Shown: positions 1 through 10,974 of the stretch, one piece after another
How the letters are laid out: each line of letters opens with the position of its first letter
How positions within the stretch are numbered: the stretch's first letter is position 1
From: Erinaceus europaeus
Lineage: Eukaryota; Chordata; Mammalia; Eulipotyphla; Erinaceidae
NCBI RefSeq assembly: GCF_950295315.1
Contig: NC_080168.1
Location: forward strand, 71,786,008-71,850,007
Reading direction: 5' to 3'
DNA length: 64,000 bases
Made by a program: the position numbers and the translations under genes
Notes under the pieces: model-generated
Told to the model about the DNA's origin: nothing
The model's database searches: none
Seen by the model: only the letters and a program-made list of their open reading frames with translations

Positions 1-880
1 ATGCGTACACAGATCTTTTTGGATGGGTGTGTTGGGTTCCTTAGGATATATCCCCAGGAGAGGAATTGCAAGATCATAGGGTAGGTCCATTTCTAGCCTA
101 CTGAGAATTCTCCAAACTGTTCTCCACAGAGGTTGAACCAATTGACATTCCTACCAGCAGTGCAGGAGGGTCCCTTTGACCCCACAACCTCTCCAGCATT
201 TGCTGCTGTTATCTTTTCTGATGTATGACATTCTCAAAGGAGTGAAGTGGTACCTCATTGTTGTCTTTATTGCATTTCTCTGACAATCAAACTTGGAGCA
301 TTTTTTCATGTGTTTCTCAGCCTTTTGGATCTCTTCTGTGGTGAATATTCTGTCCATGTCCTCCCCCCATTTTTGAATGGGTTATTTGTTTTCTTGTTGT
401 TGAGTTTGGCAAGCTCTTTATATATTTTGGTTATTAGCCTCTTGTCTGATGTATGGCACATAAAGATCTTCTCCCATTCTGTGAGGGGTCTCTTTGGTTG
501 GGTATTAGTTTCTTTTACTGTGCCGAAGCTTTTTAATTTGATGTAGTCCCATATGTTTATGCTTGCCTTAGTCTTCTTTGTAATTGGATTCGTTTCATTG
601 AAAATGTCTTCAAAATTTATGCGGAAAAGAGTTCTGCCAATATTTTCCTCTAAGTATCTGATAGTTTCTGGCCTAATATCCAAGTCCTTGATCCACTTGG
701 AATTTACTTTTGTATTTGGTGAAATATAGTGGTTCAGTTTCATTCTTCTGCATGTCTCAACCCGTTGTTTCCAACACCATTTTTTGAAGAGACTCTCCTT
801 TCCCCATTTAATAGTCTGGGCACCTTTGTCAAAATTAGATGTCTATAGGTGTGGGGGCTTAATTTCAGGCTCTCAATTCT
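1..880 (-). mobile_element. L1 LINE fragment, ORF2 C-terminal part (antisense)
   Basis: The complement matches the C-terminal part of the better preserved L1 ORF2 in this window (equivalent to about 57.2-58.1 kb). The minus-strand frame at 743-306 begins MKLNHYISPNTKV, and the complement of 357-151 has the CWRGCGVKGTLLHCW zinc-knuckle region. The frame is broken between the two. The element runs off the left edge and is split at 881 by another L1 piece. Confidence 0.9.
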
Positions 881-1173
881 TTTTTTTTCATGTACAATAG
901 CATTTTATTTCTTTTTTATTTTAAATTTATTTCTTTATTGGGGAATTAATGTTTTACATTCAACAGTAAATACAATAGTTTGTACATGCATAACATTCCC
1001 CAGTTTCCCATTTAACAATACAACCCCCACTCTATCATTTATCATCCTTTATGGACCTGTATTCTCCCCACCCACCCACCCCAGAGTCTTTTACTTTGGT
1101 GCAATATGCCAATTACACTTCAGATTCTACTTGTGTTTTCTTTTCTGATCTTGTTTTTCAACTTCTGCCTGAG
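881..1173 (-). mobile_element. Young 5'-truncated L1 3' end (antisense) with TSD
   Basis: The complement is an L1 3' UTR, equivalent to 58321-58572 of the large L1, ending in AATAAAGAAAT and an A-rich tail. It is flanked by a 15-bp direct repeat, CAGGCTCTCAATTCT, at 866-880 and 1174-1188. It interrupts an older L1 in the same orientation. Confidence 0.9.
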
Positions 1174-1740
1174 CAGGCTCTCAATTCTATTCCACTGGTC
1201 AGTGTGTCTATTCATGTTCCAGTACCAAACAGTTTTGATGACAATGGCCCTATAATACAACTGGAGATGCCTCCAGTTCTGTTCTTTCTTCTCAAGATTG
1301 TTTTGGCAATTCTAGGTCGTTTCTGGTTCCAGATAAACATTTGTAGCATTTGTTCTGTTCTCCTAAAAAGTTTGGTTGGGATCTTATGGGGATAGCATTA
1401 AATTAATATATGACTCTGGGTAGTATATTCATTTTGATGATGTTAATTCTTCCAACCCATGAACATGAAATATCTTTTCACTTCTTTTTGTCTTTTTCAA
1501 TTTCCTTGAGTAGTGACTCATAATTTTCAGTATACAAGTCTTTCACTTCTTTGGTTAGGTGTATTCCTAGATATTTTATTGTTTTTTTGTTTTTTTGGTT
1601 TTTTTTGCTGTAGTAAAAGGTATTGATTTCTGGAATTCATCTTCTTCTAACTTAGTGTTTGCATAGAGGAATGCCACTGACTTTCCAATGTTAATTTTGT
1701 AGCCTGACACCTAGTGTATTTCCTGATGATTTCCAAAAGC
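1174..1740 (-). mobile_element. L1 LINE fragment, ORF2 middle part (antisense), continued
   Basis: This continues the L1 of 1-880 after the inserted 3' end. The complement matches ORF2 from about 56.66 kb to 57.22 kb of the large L1 (the region after the reverse transcriptase active site). Several frameshifts and stops are present. Confidence 0.85.
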
Positions 1741-1940
1741 CACCACATGGAAGCACCTGTAGGGGGTGGGAAGATTCATAAATGGTGAAGTGGTGCTACA
1801 ATGTCTCTCCTTGCTCTATCTCTCTCCCTCTCTGTGTCTACTTCTCACCATCTAACTAGAGGAAAGAAAGAAAATGTCTCCCAGAGTGATGGAATTGTAC
1901 AGATAATGAACCCCAGCAATTACTCTAGTGACAAAAATAT
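1741..1940 (+). mobile_element. SINE B-type, head lost
   Basis: AAGCACCTGTAGGGGG, GTGAAGTGGTGCT and a CTCTCT tract are followed by the 3' module (GAACCCCAGCAATTACTCTAG). The tRNA-like head is missing at the L1 junction. Confidence 0.7.
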
Positions 1941-2865
1941 ATATCATATGGCAAGGATGAGGGCTTATTCCACAACCACAGGCAACCAAGATTTTTCCTG
2001 ACTTTCAGATGATTAAGTTCATCCCTCATCAACCTCACCAGTGCCAGGGAACTTTCTAGCTCTATGGCCCAAATATGTGGGCTTGCAAACTATTGGGCAG
2101 GAGTTGAAAATATTTGCAGATCATTTTGCCTCTGCTTGCCCCCTTCCCTTGCTCTGTAAAAGAGGACCAGCCTTGGCTGCTTCCCTTACACATCTGGAGA
2201 GAGACTCAAGGAAGACCGAGAAATGGAAAACTCCAGAACATCAAATAGCTATCTTCTTATGAACATAAGTAAGCCTATTCCCAAGTGAGGGTGTCTGTTC
2301 TGAGATAGAGTGACATGATACAGAGAAACAGCCTGTCCTCTGAAGACACCGACATGCCTGGCTTCCTGGGTTCCTGAAACTCTACAGGCTTACCCAGTTT
2401 ATTTCCTAAGCTCCTCTCCTGGAACTCCTCCATTCATTCTTTCCTGAACCCCCTGAAGGAGTGTACTTGCAGGTGTACACCAGTTTGCTTATCCATTTGA
2501 AAGGCACATTAAACAAACGATAAACTGAATGAACTTAGCCGAAGCTGTAAATGGCAATTGCACATATTAAGTAAACAGAGGTTTCTGTGAGTTTAGCAGT
2601 TTCTTTACACAGAGCTAAGCTGAACACCTGGGTGGCGGGGGGGGGGGGTGAAGAATTAGGACATAACGGCACATGCAGTATCTGCTTCTGCCTATAGCCT
2701 TATAGCCTAAGCTTGCTTCTGCCTTGCTGAAAAAGTATTAAAGTGATGTTAATGTTAAATCTTTGTTCAGGGACTTGAGCTTTCAGAGTTATCTGGACTC
2801 TCAGTTCAAGCAAATAAACTTTCTCCTTCACCCATCCCAACTCATCTCAATATCCAGCAGAATTC
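1941..2865. other. Repeat-poor interval
   Basis: I see no gene or recognisable interspersed repeat. There is a G run at about 2636-2649. Open frames of 66-73 codons here have no recognisable features. Confidence 0.5.
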
Positions 2866-3133
2866 CCTGACACTTTCATCTGTCAGTGAACAGTTGTGTT
2901 GCTTCCACATGTTAGCTACTGTGAACAAAGCTGCTATGAACTGGGGTGTGTAAATATCTTTTCATGACCCTGCTTTCAATTCTTTGGATACCACATATAT
3001 ACCATACCTCAAAGTGGGATTTCTAGACAGTGTGGCAATTCTGATTTTAATGTTTTGAAGAACAGCCATGTTGTTTAGCATAGTGGTTACACCAGTTTTC
3101 ATTCCCACCAACATAATACAAGAGTTTCAATAG
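2866..3133 (-). mobile_element. Old L1 ORF2 3' fragment (antisense)
   Basis: The phrasing GTTGCTTCCACATGTTAGCTACTGTGAA...TTCATTCCCACCAACA is typical of old mammalian L1 ORF2 read on the minus strand. It seems to continue at 5221, so the next element inserted into it. Confidence 0.75.
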
Positions 3134-5220
3134 AGTAAGGCACCAAAGTAAAAGCCCTGGGTTGAGGGTGAGGGTGGATGTTCAGTTTCATTGGGGGGGG
3201 GGGGGGTAGGACACAGACTTTTGGTGTTAGGAATGCTGTTTATGTATACTCCTATCAATTTGTAGTCATATAAATCACTAATTAATATGAGGGGGAAAAT
3301 TGATTGTATGTCTCAAACTTTTTAAAGCACAGAGTCTTTTTAATACATAGGCTTAGTCTTTGATATGTCGACTCTATTAAAAGCCTAGACCAGGGAGAAC
3401 ACAAGCAACCAGTGGCACAGCTATATACAAATAATGTCAAAGGACATAAATTATGGTCATGTTGGGTATTATATAGCAAATCCTAAAAAAGGGATATTTC
3501 AATGTTAACCCAATTGCCAAATAATGTGATTATAGCAGTAACTACCTAATGTCTTCTTGAACCCTAAGACAGCAGGAACCTCACATTTACACTGTAGAGC
3601 CTATATTTCCCCCAGTCCTGGATCCTTAGGGTGGGGCTCACTTTCCTGCATGCTTCTCTCAATTCATACCAAATACTATTGCATCCGCCAATCACAGCCT
3701 AATCAATGCAAAGTGTACCACCTCAGCATGCTTCAATCCACACTGTGTCCAGAGACTTCAGGGGTGGAATGACAACCCTTCAGTTTCTGAGACCTTTCCT
3801 TTCACAGTATTCTCTAATTCCATTCCAGGAAGTTCATTTCCTAACAAAGTCCCAAAACCTAGAGATAGATCTGGTCCCATGAGATAGAGCATATATTCAC
3901 ATGCATCCATAAATTAGGGCAAAATATATACCTGAAAGCAAAAATACACAATAGTCGGTATTAGGTCAGTATAAAGTTCATAATGAAATAGTGTCTACTT
4001 AGACTTAGATACCCTCCTCACCTACTTCCTGTTATACTTCCCTCACTCACTCCAAAGCTAACCTTATCAAAGCAAGGACTGCAAAAGCTGAATAAGGGCA
4101 AGAGATTGGCATACTTTAACAATGACTCTTTAGTTACTATCAGGCCACCCCATCAGCTGGGGCCCTATTCAGGGAGTCCTGAGATTCCCAAACAGACATG
4201 ATGGGCCTAGACCTCAAATAAATCCCTCTCTCCATTGTTACTGGTCATTTTATCAGGAACAACATAATAGACCCCTTTGTGGGCCCCCATAGGACCTTGA
4301 CCTCAACTTGGATCAACAATGGTAGAGAATGTTCCATCTTCCGAAGAGAGACTGGACAATATACTTTATGCTACACCTGAGGAAGATGGGTCCTGATATT
4401 GGGGCAGCTTGGAACGTTCCTACTTATGACCACAGAATGTGAGCTCAGATCTACAGGGATGCAGAGGTCACATAGGCTCCTAAGCTGAATATGGGCCCAG
4501 ACCACATCAAATTGATGGGGTTTACAGTCAACAATATTTATACACCTTTCCCATATTTGGAAGCTACTCTCTTCTCTGATCCAGCTTTCTGGCCCTTCTT
4601 CCAGCCATGACATCATCTCCCCAGACAATAACTTGGATCCATCTGCATATCAGATTTCAGGCTCAGGCAAAAAAAAAAAAAAAAAAAAAAACACTAGTAT
4701 AGCCACAGGCCCTTTGGAATATAACTGAAATATGCCTACTAGCTATCTACAAAATGAAGACCCCCCCCCCAACTCTTCATCTGCACTATTCCAGCCTTTA
4801 GGTTCATTATTGGTCAACAATTTTGTTTGGCTTTGTATGTAAACTCTCTTTTCAACCACCAGGTTCCAGATGCTAGCATGATGCTGATCAGACTTCCCTG
4901 GACAGACAACCCCACCAATGTGTCCTGGAGCTCCACTTCCCCAGAGCCCTTCCCCACTAGGGAAAGAGAAAGACAGGCTGGGAGTATGGATTGACCTGTC
5001 AACGTCCATGTTCAGTGGAGAAGCAATTACAGAAGCCAGATCCCACAATGACCTTTGGTCCATACTCCCAGAGGGTTAAAGAATAGGAAAGCTATCAGGA
5101 AAGGGAATGGGATACAGAGTTCTGGTGGTGGGAATTGTGTGGAGTTGTACTCCTCTTATCCTATGGTTTAGTCAATGTTTCCTTTTTATAAATAAAAAAC
5201 TTTTTTAAAAATCAAAAAAA
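3134..5220 (+). mobile_element. Interspersed retroelement copy 1, L1-like 3' UTR sequence
   Basis: It starts with CACCAAAGTAAAAGCCCTGGG, similar to this genome's L1 3' UTR (CACCAAAGTAAAAGACTCTGGGG near 58395). It ends at about 5200 in an ATAAATAAAAAACTTTTTTAAAAA tail. Near-matching direct repeats AGTTTCAA (3123-3130) and AGTTTCAG (5221-5228) flank it, consistent with insertion into the old L1. It shares about 1.2 kb with the antisense element at 5859-7083 but has about 800 extra bases at roughly 3965-4770. Internal runs: A at 4670-4691 and C near 4760. No intact frame. Confidence 0.65.
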
Positions 5221-5480
5221 AGTTTCAGTTCCTCCACATCACAAACTCTTTTCAACAGCATTAATTTTTCTGTTTGTTTCCCTTACCTGGGCTTTTGGTG
5301 TCACAGCTAAAAAAATAAAATAAAATCACTAAATTCAGTGTTCTAAAACTTTCTCTGTGTTTTCTCCTATGAGTTTCATTGTTTTCAGTCTTATTTTTAT
5401 GAGTTTGACTACTCTAAGAAACTTACTCAGATCCTTTTCTGTATATGGTGTTAGGTAAAAGCTCAACTTCATTCTTTTCT
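5221..5480 (-). mobile_element. Old L1 fragment (antisense), continued
   Basis: This resumes after copy 1 with TTCCTCCACATCACAAACTC. The patch around 5370-5400 resembles the L1 phrase 'AGTTTCATAGTTTCAGGTCTTA'. It is heavily diverged. Confidence 0.55.
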
Positions 5481-5497
5481 GTATGGATATCCTTCTC

Positions 5498-5672
5498 TCT
5501 TCCCTTCCCTTCCCTTCCCTTCCCTTCCCTTCCCTTCCCTTCCCTTCCCTTCCCTTCCCTTCCCTTCCCTTCCCTTCCCTTCTCTTCCCTTCCCTTCCCT
5601 TCCTTTCCCTTCCTTTCCCTTCCTTTCCCTTCCTTTCCCTTCCCTTCCCTCTTCTCTTCTCTTCTCTTCTCT

Positions 5673-5711
<39 letters not shown>
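5498..5711. repeat. Microsatellite tract: TTCCC, then TTCTC, then CT
   Basis: About 150 bases of TTCCC-type pentamers, some with an extra T, are followed by CTTCT units (about 5650-5680) and then a CT dinucleotide run to 5711. The whole tract is one purine/pyrimidine strand block. The open frames of about 100 codons on both strands are artefacts. Confidence 0.97.
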
Positions 5712-5717
<6 letters not shown>

Positions 5718-5858
5718 CCCAGAATCATTTGTTAAAGAGAATGTCTTTTGCCTATTCAATAGTTTTGGCACCTATGCCAAAAGTCATTTAGCTAAATGTG
5801 AGTATACATTCATTTCATTGCTCTATGTATATGTTAATGTCATTAACACATTATTATT
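5712..5858 (-). mobile_element. Old L1 fragment (antisense), continued
   Basis: CCAGAATCATTTGTTAAAGAGA...TTTTGGCACCTATGCCAAAAGTCATTT matches the minus strand of old L1 ORF2 in order with the flanking pieces. It ends with AACACATTATTATT (5845-5858), the left TSD of the next element. Confidence 0.75.
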
Positions 5859-7083
5859 TTTTGGAGGTTGATTTTATTTTTTAATTTTTTTATTTATTTA
5901 AAAAAGGAGACATTAACAAAACCGTAGGATAAGAGGGGTACAACTCCACACAATTCCCACCACCAGATCTCCGTATCCTATCGCATCCCCTCCCCTGATA
6001 GCTTTCCTATTCTTTATCCCTCTGGGGGTATGGACCCAAGGTCATTGTGGGTTGCAGAAGGTAGAAGGTCTGGCTTCTGTAATTGCTTCCCCCTGAACAT
6101 GGGCATTGGCTGGTAGATCCATACTACCAGCCTGCCTCTCTTTCCCTAGTAGGTTGGGGATCTGGGGAAGTGGCGCTCCAGGACACATTGGTGGGGTTGT
6201 CTGTCCAGGGAAGTCTGATTGGCATCATGCTGGCATCTGGGACCTGGTGGTTGAAAAGAGAGTTAGCATACAAAGCCAAACAAATTGTTGACCAGTCATG
6301 GACCTAAAGGCTGGAATAGTGCAGATGAAGTGTTGAGGCGTACTCACTGTAGACTATTGTGTACTTTTGCTTTCGGGTATATATTTTGCCCTAGTTTATA
6401 GATACATGTGAACATATGCTCTATCTCATGGGACCTGGTCTATATCTAGGTTTTGGGACTTTGTTAGGAAATGAACTTCCTGGAATGGAATTAAAGAATA
6501 CTATGAAAGGAAAGGTCTCACCCAAGTAATGAAGCTGAAGGGTTGTCATTCCACCCCTGAAGTCTCTGGACACAGTGTGGATTGAAGCATGCTGAGGTGG
6601 TACACTTTGCATTGATTAGGCTGTGATCGGCAGATGCAATAGTATTTGGTATGAATTGAGAGAAGCATGCAGGAAAGTGAGCCCCACCCTAAGGATCCAG
6701 GACTGGGGGAAATACAAGCTCTACAGTGTAAATGTGAGGTTCCTGCTGTCTTAGGGTTCAAGAAGACATTAGGTAGTTACTGCTATAATCACATTATTTG
6801 GTAATTGGGTTAACTTTGAAATATCCCTTTTTTAGGATTTGCTATATAATACCCAACATTACCATAGTTTGTGTCCTTTGACATTATTTGTATATAGCTG
6901 TGCCACGGGTTGCTTCTGTTCTCCCTGGTCTAGGCTTTTAAGACAGTCAACATATCAATGACTCAGCCTATGTATTAAAAAGACTCAGAGTCTGTGCTTT
7001 AAAAAGTTTGAGACATACAATCAATTTTTCCCCTCTCATATTAATTAAACAGTGATTTATATGACTACAAATTAATAGGAGTG
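5859..7083 (-). mobile_element. Interspersed retroelement copy 2 (antisense), with 14-bp TSD
   Basis: This is the inverted relative of 3134-5220. Its A/T-rich 3' tail is at about 5880-5910 and its 5' end is at 7083. The direct repeat AACACATTATTATT lies at 5845-5858 and 7084-7097 and bounds a clean insertion. It lacks the 800-base internal segment of copy 1, with the junction near 6333. It interrupts the old antisense L1. Confidence 0.85.
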
Positions 7084-7459
7084 AACACATTATTATTATA
7101 GCTTTATAATAAATGTTGAAATCAGAAAATGTAAGGTATCCAGTTTTTTGCAAGTTTATTTTAGTTATTCATATCACCCTGAGTTTCTGTGTGAATTTTA
7201 GGATGGGTTTTTCTATTTGTGAAAAAATTTTGAGATTTTGATAAAGATTGCATTGGATCTGAAGATCAAGTTGGGCACGTTTTAATTATATTGTCTCCCA
7301 ACTCATGAACACAGGATATGTCTCCATTTTCTGTGTCTTCTTTAATTTCTCTCAGCACAATTTTATAGTAATCATTGAATGTCTTTAACTTCCATGATTA
7401 AGTTGATTACTGAGTGCTTCATTCTTTTTGATGCCATTTTTTAAATATAGTTTGTGTTT
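7084..7459 (-). mobile_element. Old L1 fragment (antisense), continued
   Basis: ATTTTAGGATGGGTTTTTCTATTT, GATTGCATTGGATCT and CATTCTTTTTGATGCCATTTT appear in the order expected for minus-strand L1 ORF2. It continues beyond the SINE at 7460-7746. Confidence 0.85.
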
Positions 7460-7746
7460 CTTTTTTTAATATTTATTTTCTTTTGTTGCCCTTTTTGTTT
7501 TATTATTGTAGTTATTATTGTTGTTGATATTTATGTCGTCTTTGTTGGATAGGACAAAAGGAAATGGAGAGAGGAGGGCAAGACAGAGAGAAGGAGAGAA
7601 AGATAGACACTTGCAGACCTGCTTCACCACCTGTGAAGCGACCCTCCTGCAGGTGGGGAGCCGAGGATTTGAACCAGGATTCTGATGCCTGTCCGTGTGC
7701 TTTGTGCCACGTGCGCTTAACCCGATGCGCTACTACCCAGCTGGAG
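7460..7746 (-). mobile_element. SINE A, full length
   Basis: On the complement the head (CTGGGTAGTAGCGCATCGGG), the B box and the CAGGTGGTGAAGCAGG stretch are followed by the tail. It is inserted in the old L1. Confidence 0.9.
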
Positions 7747-7751
7747 TAGTG

Positions 7752-7808
7752 TTTCATTTTTTATGTATGCTGTTGAAAAATCTTTCATTTTTTATGTATG
7801 CTGTTGAA
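7752..7808. repeat. 31-bp tandem duplication
   Basis: TTTCATTTTTTATGTATGCTG starts at 7752 and again at 7783, immediately beside the 5' edge of the SINE. Confidence 0.85.
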
Positions 7809-7925
7809 TTAAGTTTGTTATTGGTCTGTTTGGGTTTTTCACATCAATGCTTAAAAAGGTATTATTAGTCAGGAGATTTCTTGTCTCTGTGTGACTTTAC
7901 TATCATTCTTCAGGGAATTTCTCAA
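7809..7925 (-). mobile_element. Old L1 fragment (antisense), distal end
   Basis: GTTATTGGTCTGTTTGGGTTTTTC matches the next part of minus-strand L1 ORF2. It is weakly preserved. Confidence 0.5.
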
Positions 7926-8294
7926 AGGAGCCAAGATACTGAACTGATCACCACCTATCTGTCAGAAAAGAACCCCACCTGATAATTGGTAGTTGAGCCC
8001 AGTAGAATCAGTCAAGCCAGGACACCTTACCACATAGGAGAGCCAGCTGGGTAAAAACAGGAAGAACAGCAAGTTAGGCAGCTGAGTATTTGTTCTGTTG
8101 AGTGTGGAGGAGAGAACTCTGTTGCCTAACTTCTGGGATACCGGCAAAGCCTGGGTGCAGCTTGGAGCCCTTCTCCTTGGCTATGACCTTCCCAAACCCT
8201 CTCCAGCAATACTGGGTTCATTCTGGATGTACATCAACCCTCGTGAGCCCTCTCCTCTCCTCCCCACCATGTGATAAACAAAAAACAAGGCCAA
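7926..8294. other. Repeat-poor interval
   Basis: No gene, RNA or recognised repeat is visible. Confidence 0.45.
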
Positions 8295-8424
8295 GGGAGC
8301 TGGGTGGTGGTGCAGCGGGTTAAGCAGCAAGGACCAGCGTTAAGGATCCTGGTTCAAGCCCCGGGCTCCCTACCTGCAAGGGTGTTGCTTCACAGGTGGT
8401 GAAGCAGATCTGTAGGTATCCATC
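8295..8424 (+). mobile_element. SINE A, 5' half of a split copy
   Basis: It reads GGGAGCTGGGTGGTGGTGCA through GTAGGTATCCATC. The remainder resumes at 8699 (ATGTCTGTCTTTC). An antisense SINE splits it within the TCTATCTTTC motif. Confidence 0.9.
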
Positions 8425-8698
8425 TTTTTTTGTAATATTTTTTCCCCTTTTGTTGTCCTTGTTGTAGCCTTGTTGTGGTTATCGTTGTTGTTGATGTCAT
8501 CGTAGGACAGAGAGAAATGGAGAGAGGAGGGGAAGACAGAGAGGGAGAGAGAAAGATAGACACCTGCAGACCTGCTTCACCACCTGTGAAGCGACTCCCC
8601 TCCAGGTGGGGAGCCGGAGGTTCGAACCGGGATCCTTATGCGGGTCCTTGCGATTTGTGCCATGTGCGCTTAACCCGCTGTGCTACTGCCCAACTCCC
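8425..8698 (-). mobile_element. SINE A, inserted in another SINE A
   Basis: A full-length antisense copy ends in GCCCAACTCCC. It separates the two halves of the sense SINE. Confidence 0.92.
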
Positions 8699-8855
8699 AG
8701 ATGTCTGTCTTTCTATCCCCTTTCTGTCTTACCCTCCTATCTTCATTTCTCTATGTCCTATCCAACAGCAATAACAACAAGGGCAACAAAAGGGAAAAAA
8801 AGAAAAGCAGAAAATTTTATTTAAAAAATAATAATAATATTAAAAAAAAAAAAAA
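8699..8855 (+). mobile_element. SINE A, 3' half of a split copy
   Basis: This continues the SINE begun at 8295: CTATGTCCTATCCAACAGCA, then CAAGGGCAACAAAAGGG and a long A-rich tail. Confidence 0.9.
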
Positions 8856-8860
8856 GACAA

Positions 8861-9063
8861 GCCCATCACTGTAGCTATAATAGCAGACATACCAGAGTGA
8901 TGCTCTGGTTCTCTCTCACCTTTTCATAAATAAATAAATACTTTTTTAAAAAAGGAAAGGAAAGCAATTCATCCCAGAATTTACATGTCTGAAGCCCCAG
9001 AGGCCGCAAGTTCAGTTCTTGACACCACTGTATACCAAAGCTGAGCAACGCTAGGACCTCTCT

Positions 9064-9095
<32 letters not shown>
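8861..9095 (+). mobile_element. Two truncated SINE C/D-type pieces
   Basis: The first piece (to about 8960) has CCAGAGTGATGCTCTGGTTCTCTCTC and an AAATAAATA tail. The second has TGTCTGAAGCCCCAGAGG...AAAGCTGAGCAACGCT and a CT tract at 9067-9094. Confidence 0.7.
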
Positions 9096-9099
<4 letters not shown>

Positions 9100-9125
9100 C
9101 CTCCAAGGTTGTCACTGTTATCGTA

Positions 9126-9380
9126 GTGCAGGCACTATGAATCCACTCCTCCAGGAGGTCATCTTTTTTCCATTGTTGTTGCTGTTGCTATTATTGTTGT
9201 TGCTGCTGTTGTTGTTAGAAAGACAAAGAGAAATTGAGAGAGGAGGGAAAGAAAGAGAGAAAAATAGACACCTGCAGACCTGCTTCACCACTTGTAAAGC
9301 AACCCCCCTGCAGGCGGTGTGTCGGGACCTTTGCATTGGTCAGTGCACTTTACACCATATGTGCACTACCACCTGGCCCC
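9126..9380 (-). mobile_element. SINE A with 3' module
   Basis: GGCACTATGAATCCACTCCTCCAGGAGG is the antisense 3' module, followed by TTG-rich DNA and the body, and ending in CTACCACCTGGCCCC (a B-like head). Confidence 0.85.
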
Positions 9381-9742
9381 ATCACTGTGCTTCTTTATTC
9401 ACTATTGTTGTCTTACAAAGAGATTGTGTTTCAAGTTTCACTGGGTGAATTCAAAGCAAACAGATCATAAGTCCCTGCAGAAGATAGAGATGAGGACAGA
9501 GCTCAGGTCAGTGAACTACTGAGACCCTTCCAACACTTGCACATAAACACACACACGCACACACACACACACCATGATCTTGAATGATCAGGTGGCCATG
9601 AAGCAGTAGTGGAATTAGAAAAAATGCTTTAACAGGTATGCAGAACTCACAAAGTAACGAAATACTATGCATGGCAAGTAAGTGTAATAGGTAACAAACA
9701 GTGCTGTCTATACTATACTATAGTCATTTTAAACTAAAGGGA
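9381..9742. other. Repeat-poor interval with short CA tract
   Basis: A CA run lies at about 9545-9572. Nothing else is recognised. Confidence 0.5.
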
Positions 9743-9766
9743 GGGAGCCAGGTGGTGGCACACAAA

Positions 9767-9813
<47 letters not shown>

Positions 9814-9965
9814 GTGAAAGGAAGCTTCATCACTCATGAAGCAGTGCAACAAGTGTCTGTTTATGTATCTATCTATCTATATCACCCTTCTCTCCCCCCT
9901 TTCCTATTGACTTCTCTCTGTCTCTAGCCAATAAATACAAAAAAATTAATAAAATAATAAAAAAC
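9743..9965 (+). mobile_element. SINE B with an internal CA microsatellite
   Basis: The head GGGAGCCAGGTGGTGGCACAC runs into (CA)n at 9764-9811, which replaces the B-box region. GGAAGCTTCATCACTCATGAAGCAG and CTGTCTCTAGCCAATAAATA follow. Confidence 0.8.
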
Positions 9966-10880
9966 AAAGGGAGGAAATAGCATACACATTTTTATGCATT
10001 GTAAGGAGAGGTGCTTAAGCAGAATACCATTGAATTCTGCTTTCACACAATCACAGAGAATGTTTCCGGGTTTAATCTGCCACCCCTCCTAGGTGACATA
10101 AGATATTCAGTAAATATTTGGATGGAACTTCAGACTCATGTATGCAAGGTTATCAGAACTGAACAGCAAATTCCAACCCTGACGGGCAGAGGGCGTCCTA
10201 GGCAGGCACATGGCAGTTCTTCTAGCGTTTGCCCTTCTTCCGTAACCAGTCAACAGCATCAGGTTGAAAGCTGTCAGGAGCTGCTTGTTGCTGGCTTTGA
10301 AAGTGACTGGGATCCATGTGGATTCAGTCGGCTAGGAAGGATCGTCAGTTTCCCCAATGAATGGGTACTCACGGGATGCACCACGAGAAGATCGATCCAA
10401 TGGCAGTGACTAGTGTGAAAGGAGGGGAGATGGAAAGTGGTGCTTCTGAGAGTTAGGAGGGCTCAGGAAGGAGCAGAGCCATCGGGAGGCTCTCCGGTGA
10501 GCACTTGTTTTGCTAGAAAAAGTACTATATGTGGAATATGATCTGTGAATTGCCAGTTCATCTCTAGTAAGTCGGGCCACATATACAGAAGTGTGTGTAT
10601 CTGTTTGACATATTTTCATATATATACCCTCCAAATTATCCCACACAGTGTTTCTCAAAAATAAAAGGGGGAGTGGAAAATGGACCACTTTTATTTCTAA
10701 AATAAATAAATAAATAAACGGGGGAGCAGACTACAACTATGATTAACTCTGACTTGTCTACCTAGAAAATATACAACAACAGATGCAAAGATTTAATTGC
10801 TTCCTTTGTTTCACTAGTCTTCCCACAATATCATTTTTTTTAATTCACTGCAGTAAAACATATATAAAACGTACCACTTT
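9966..10880. other. Repeat-poor interval
   Basis: No recognised element. A 132-codon open frame at 10011-10409 shows no domain or repeat I know. Short AAAT tracts are near 10700. Confidence 0.45.
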
Positions 10881-10922
10881 AGGGCAAGGAGATAGCATAA
10901 TGAGTATCCAAAAAGATTATCA
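10881..10922 (+). mobile_element. SINE D, 5' part of a split copy
   Basis: AGGGCAAGGAGATAGCATAATG begins a D-type SINE. It is broken after AAAAAGATTATCA (10910-10922), which recurs at 11499-11511, where the SINE resumes. Confidence 0.85.
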
Positions 10923-10974
10923 GGTGGTCTGGGAGATGGCTCAGTGGATAAAGCTCTGAACTCTGAAAAAGATT
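10923..10974 (+). mobile_element. SINE C head fragment within the insertion
   Basis: GGTGGTCTGGGAGATGGCTC and AGTGGATAAAGCTCTGAACTCT form a C-type head cut short by the following SINE A. Confidence 0.7.

Noticed and set aside
5423..5791. Open frames of about 100 codons over the TTCCC/CT tract on both strands
   Set aside because: They encode only repeats of the microsatellite (for example FPSLP and EGKGR types).
10011..10409. 132-codon open frame in a repeat-poor stretch
   Set aside because: No recognisable domain, no splice or promoter context, and a length reachable by chance in 64 kb.
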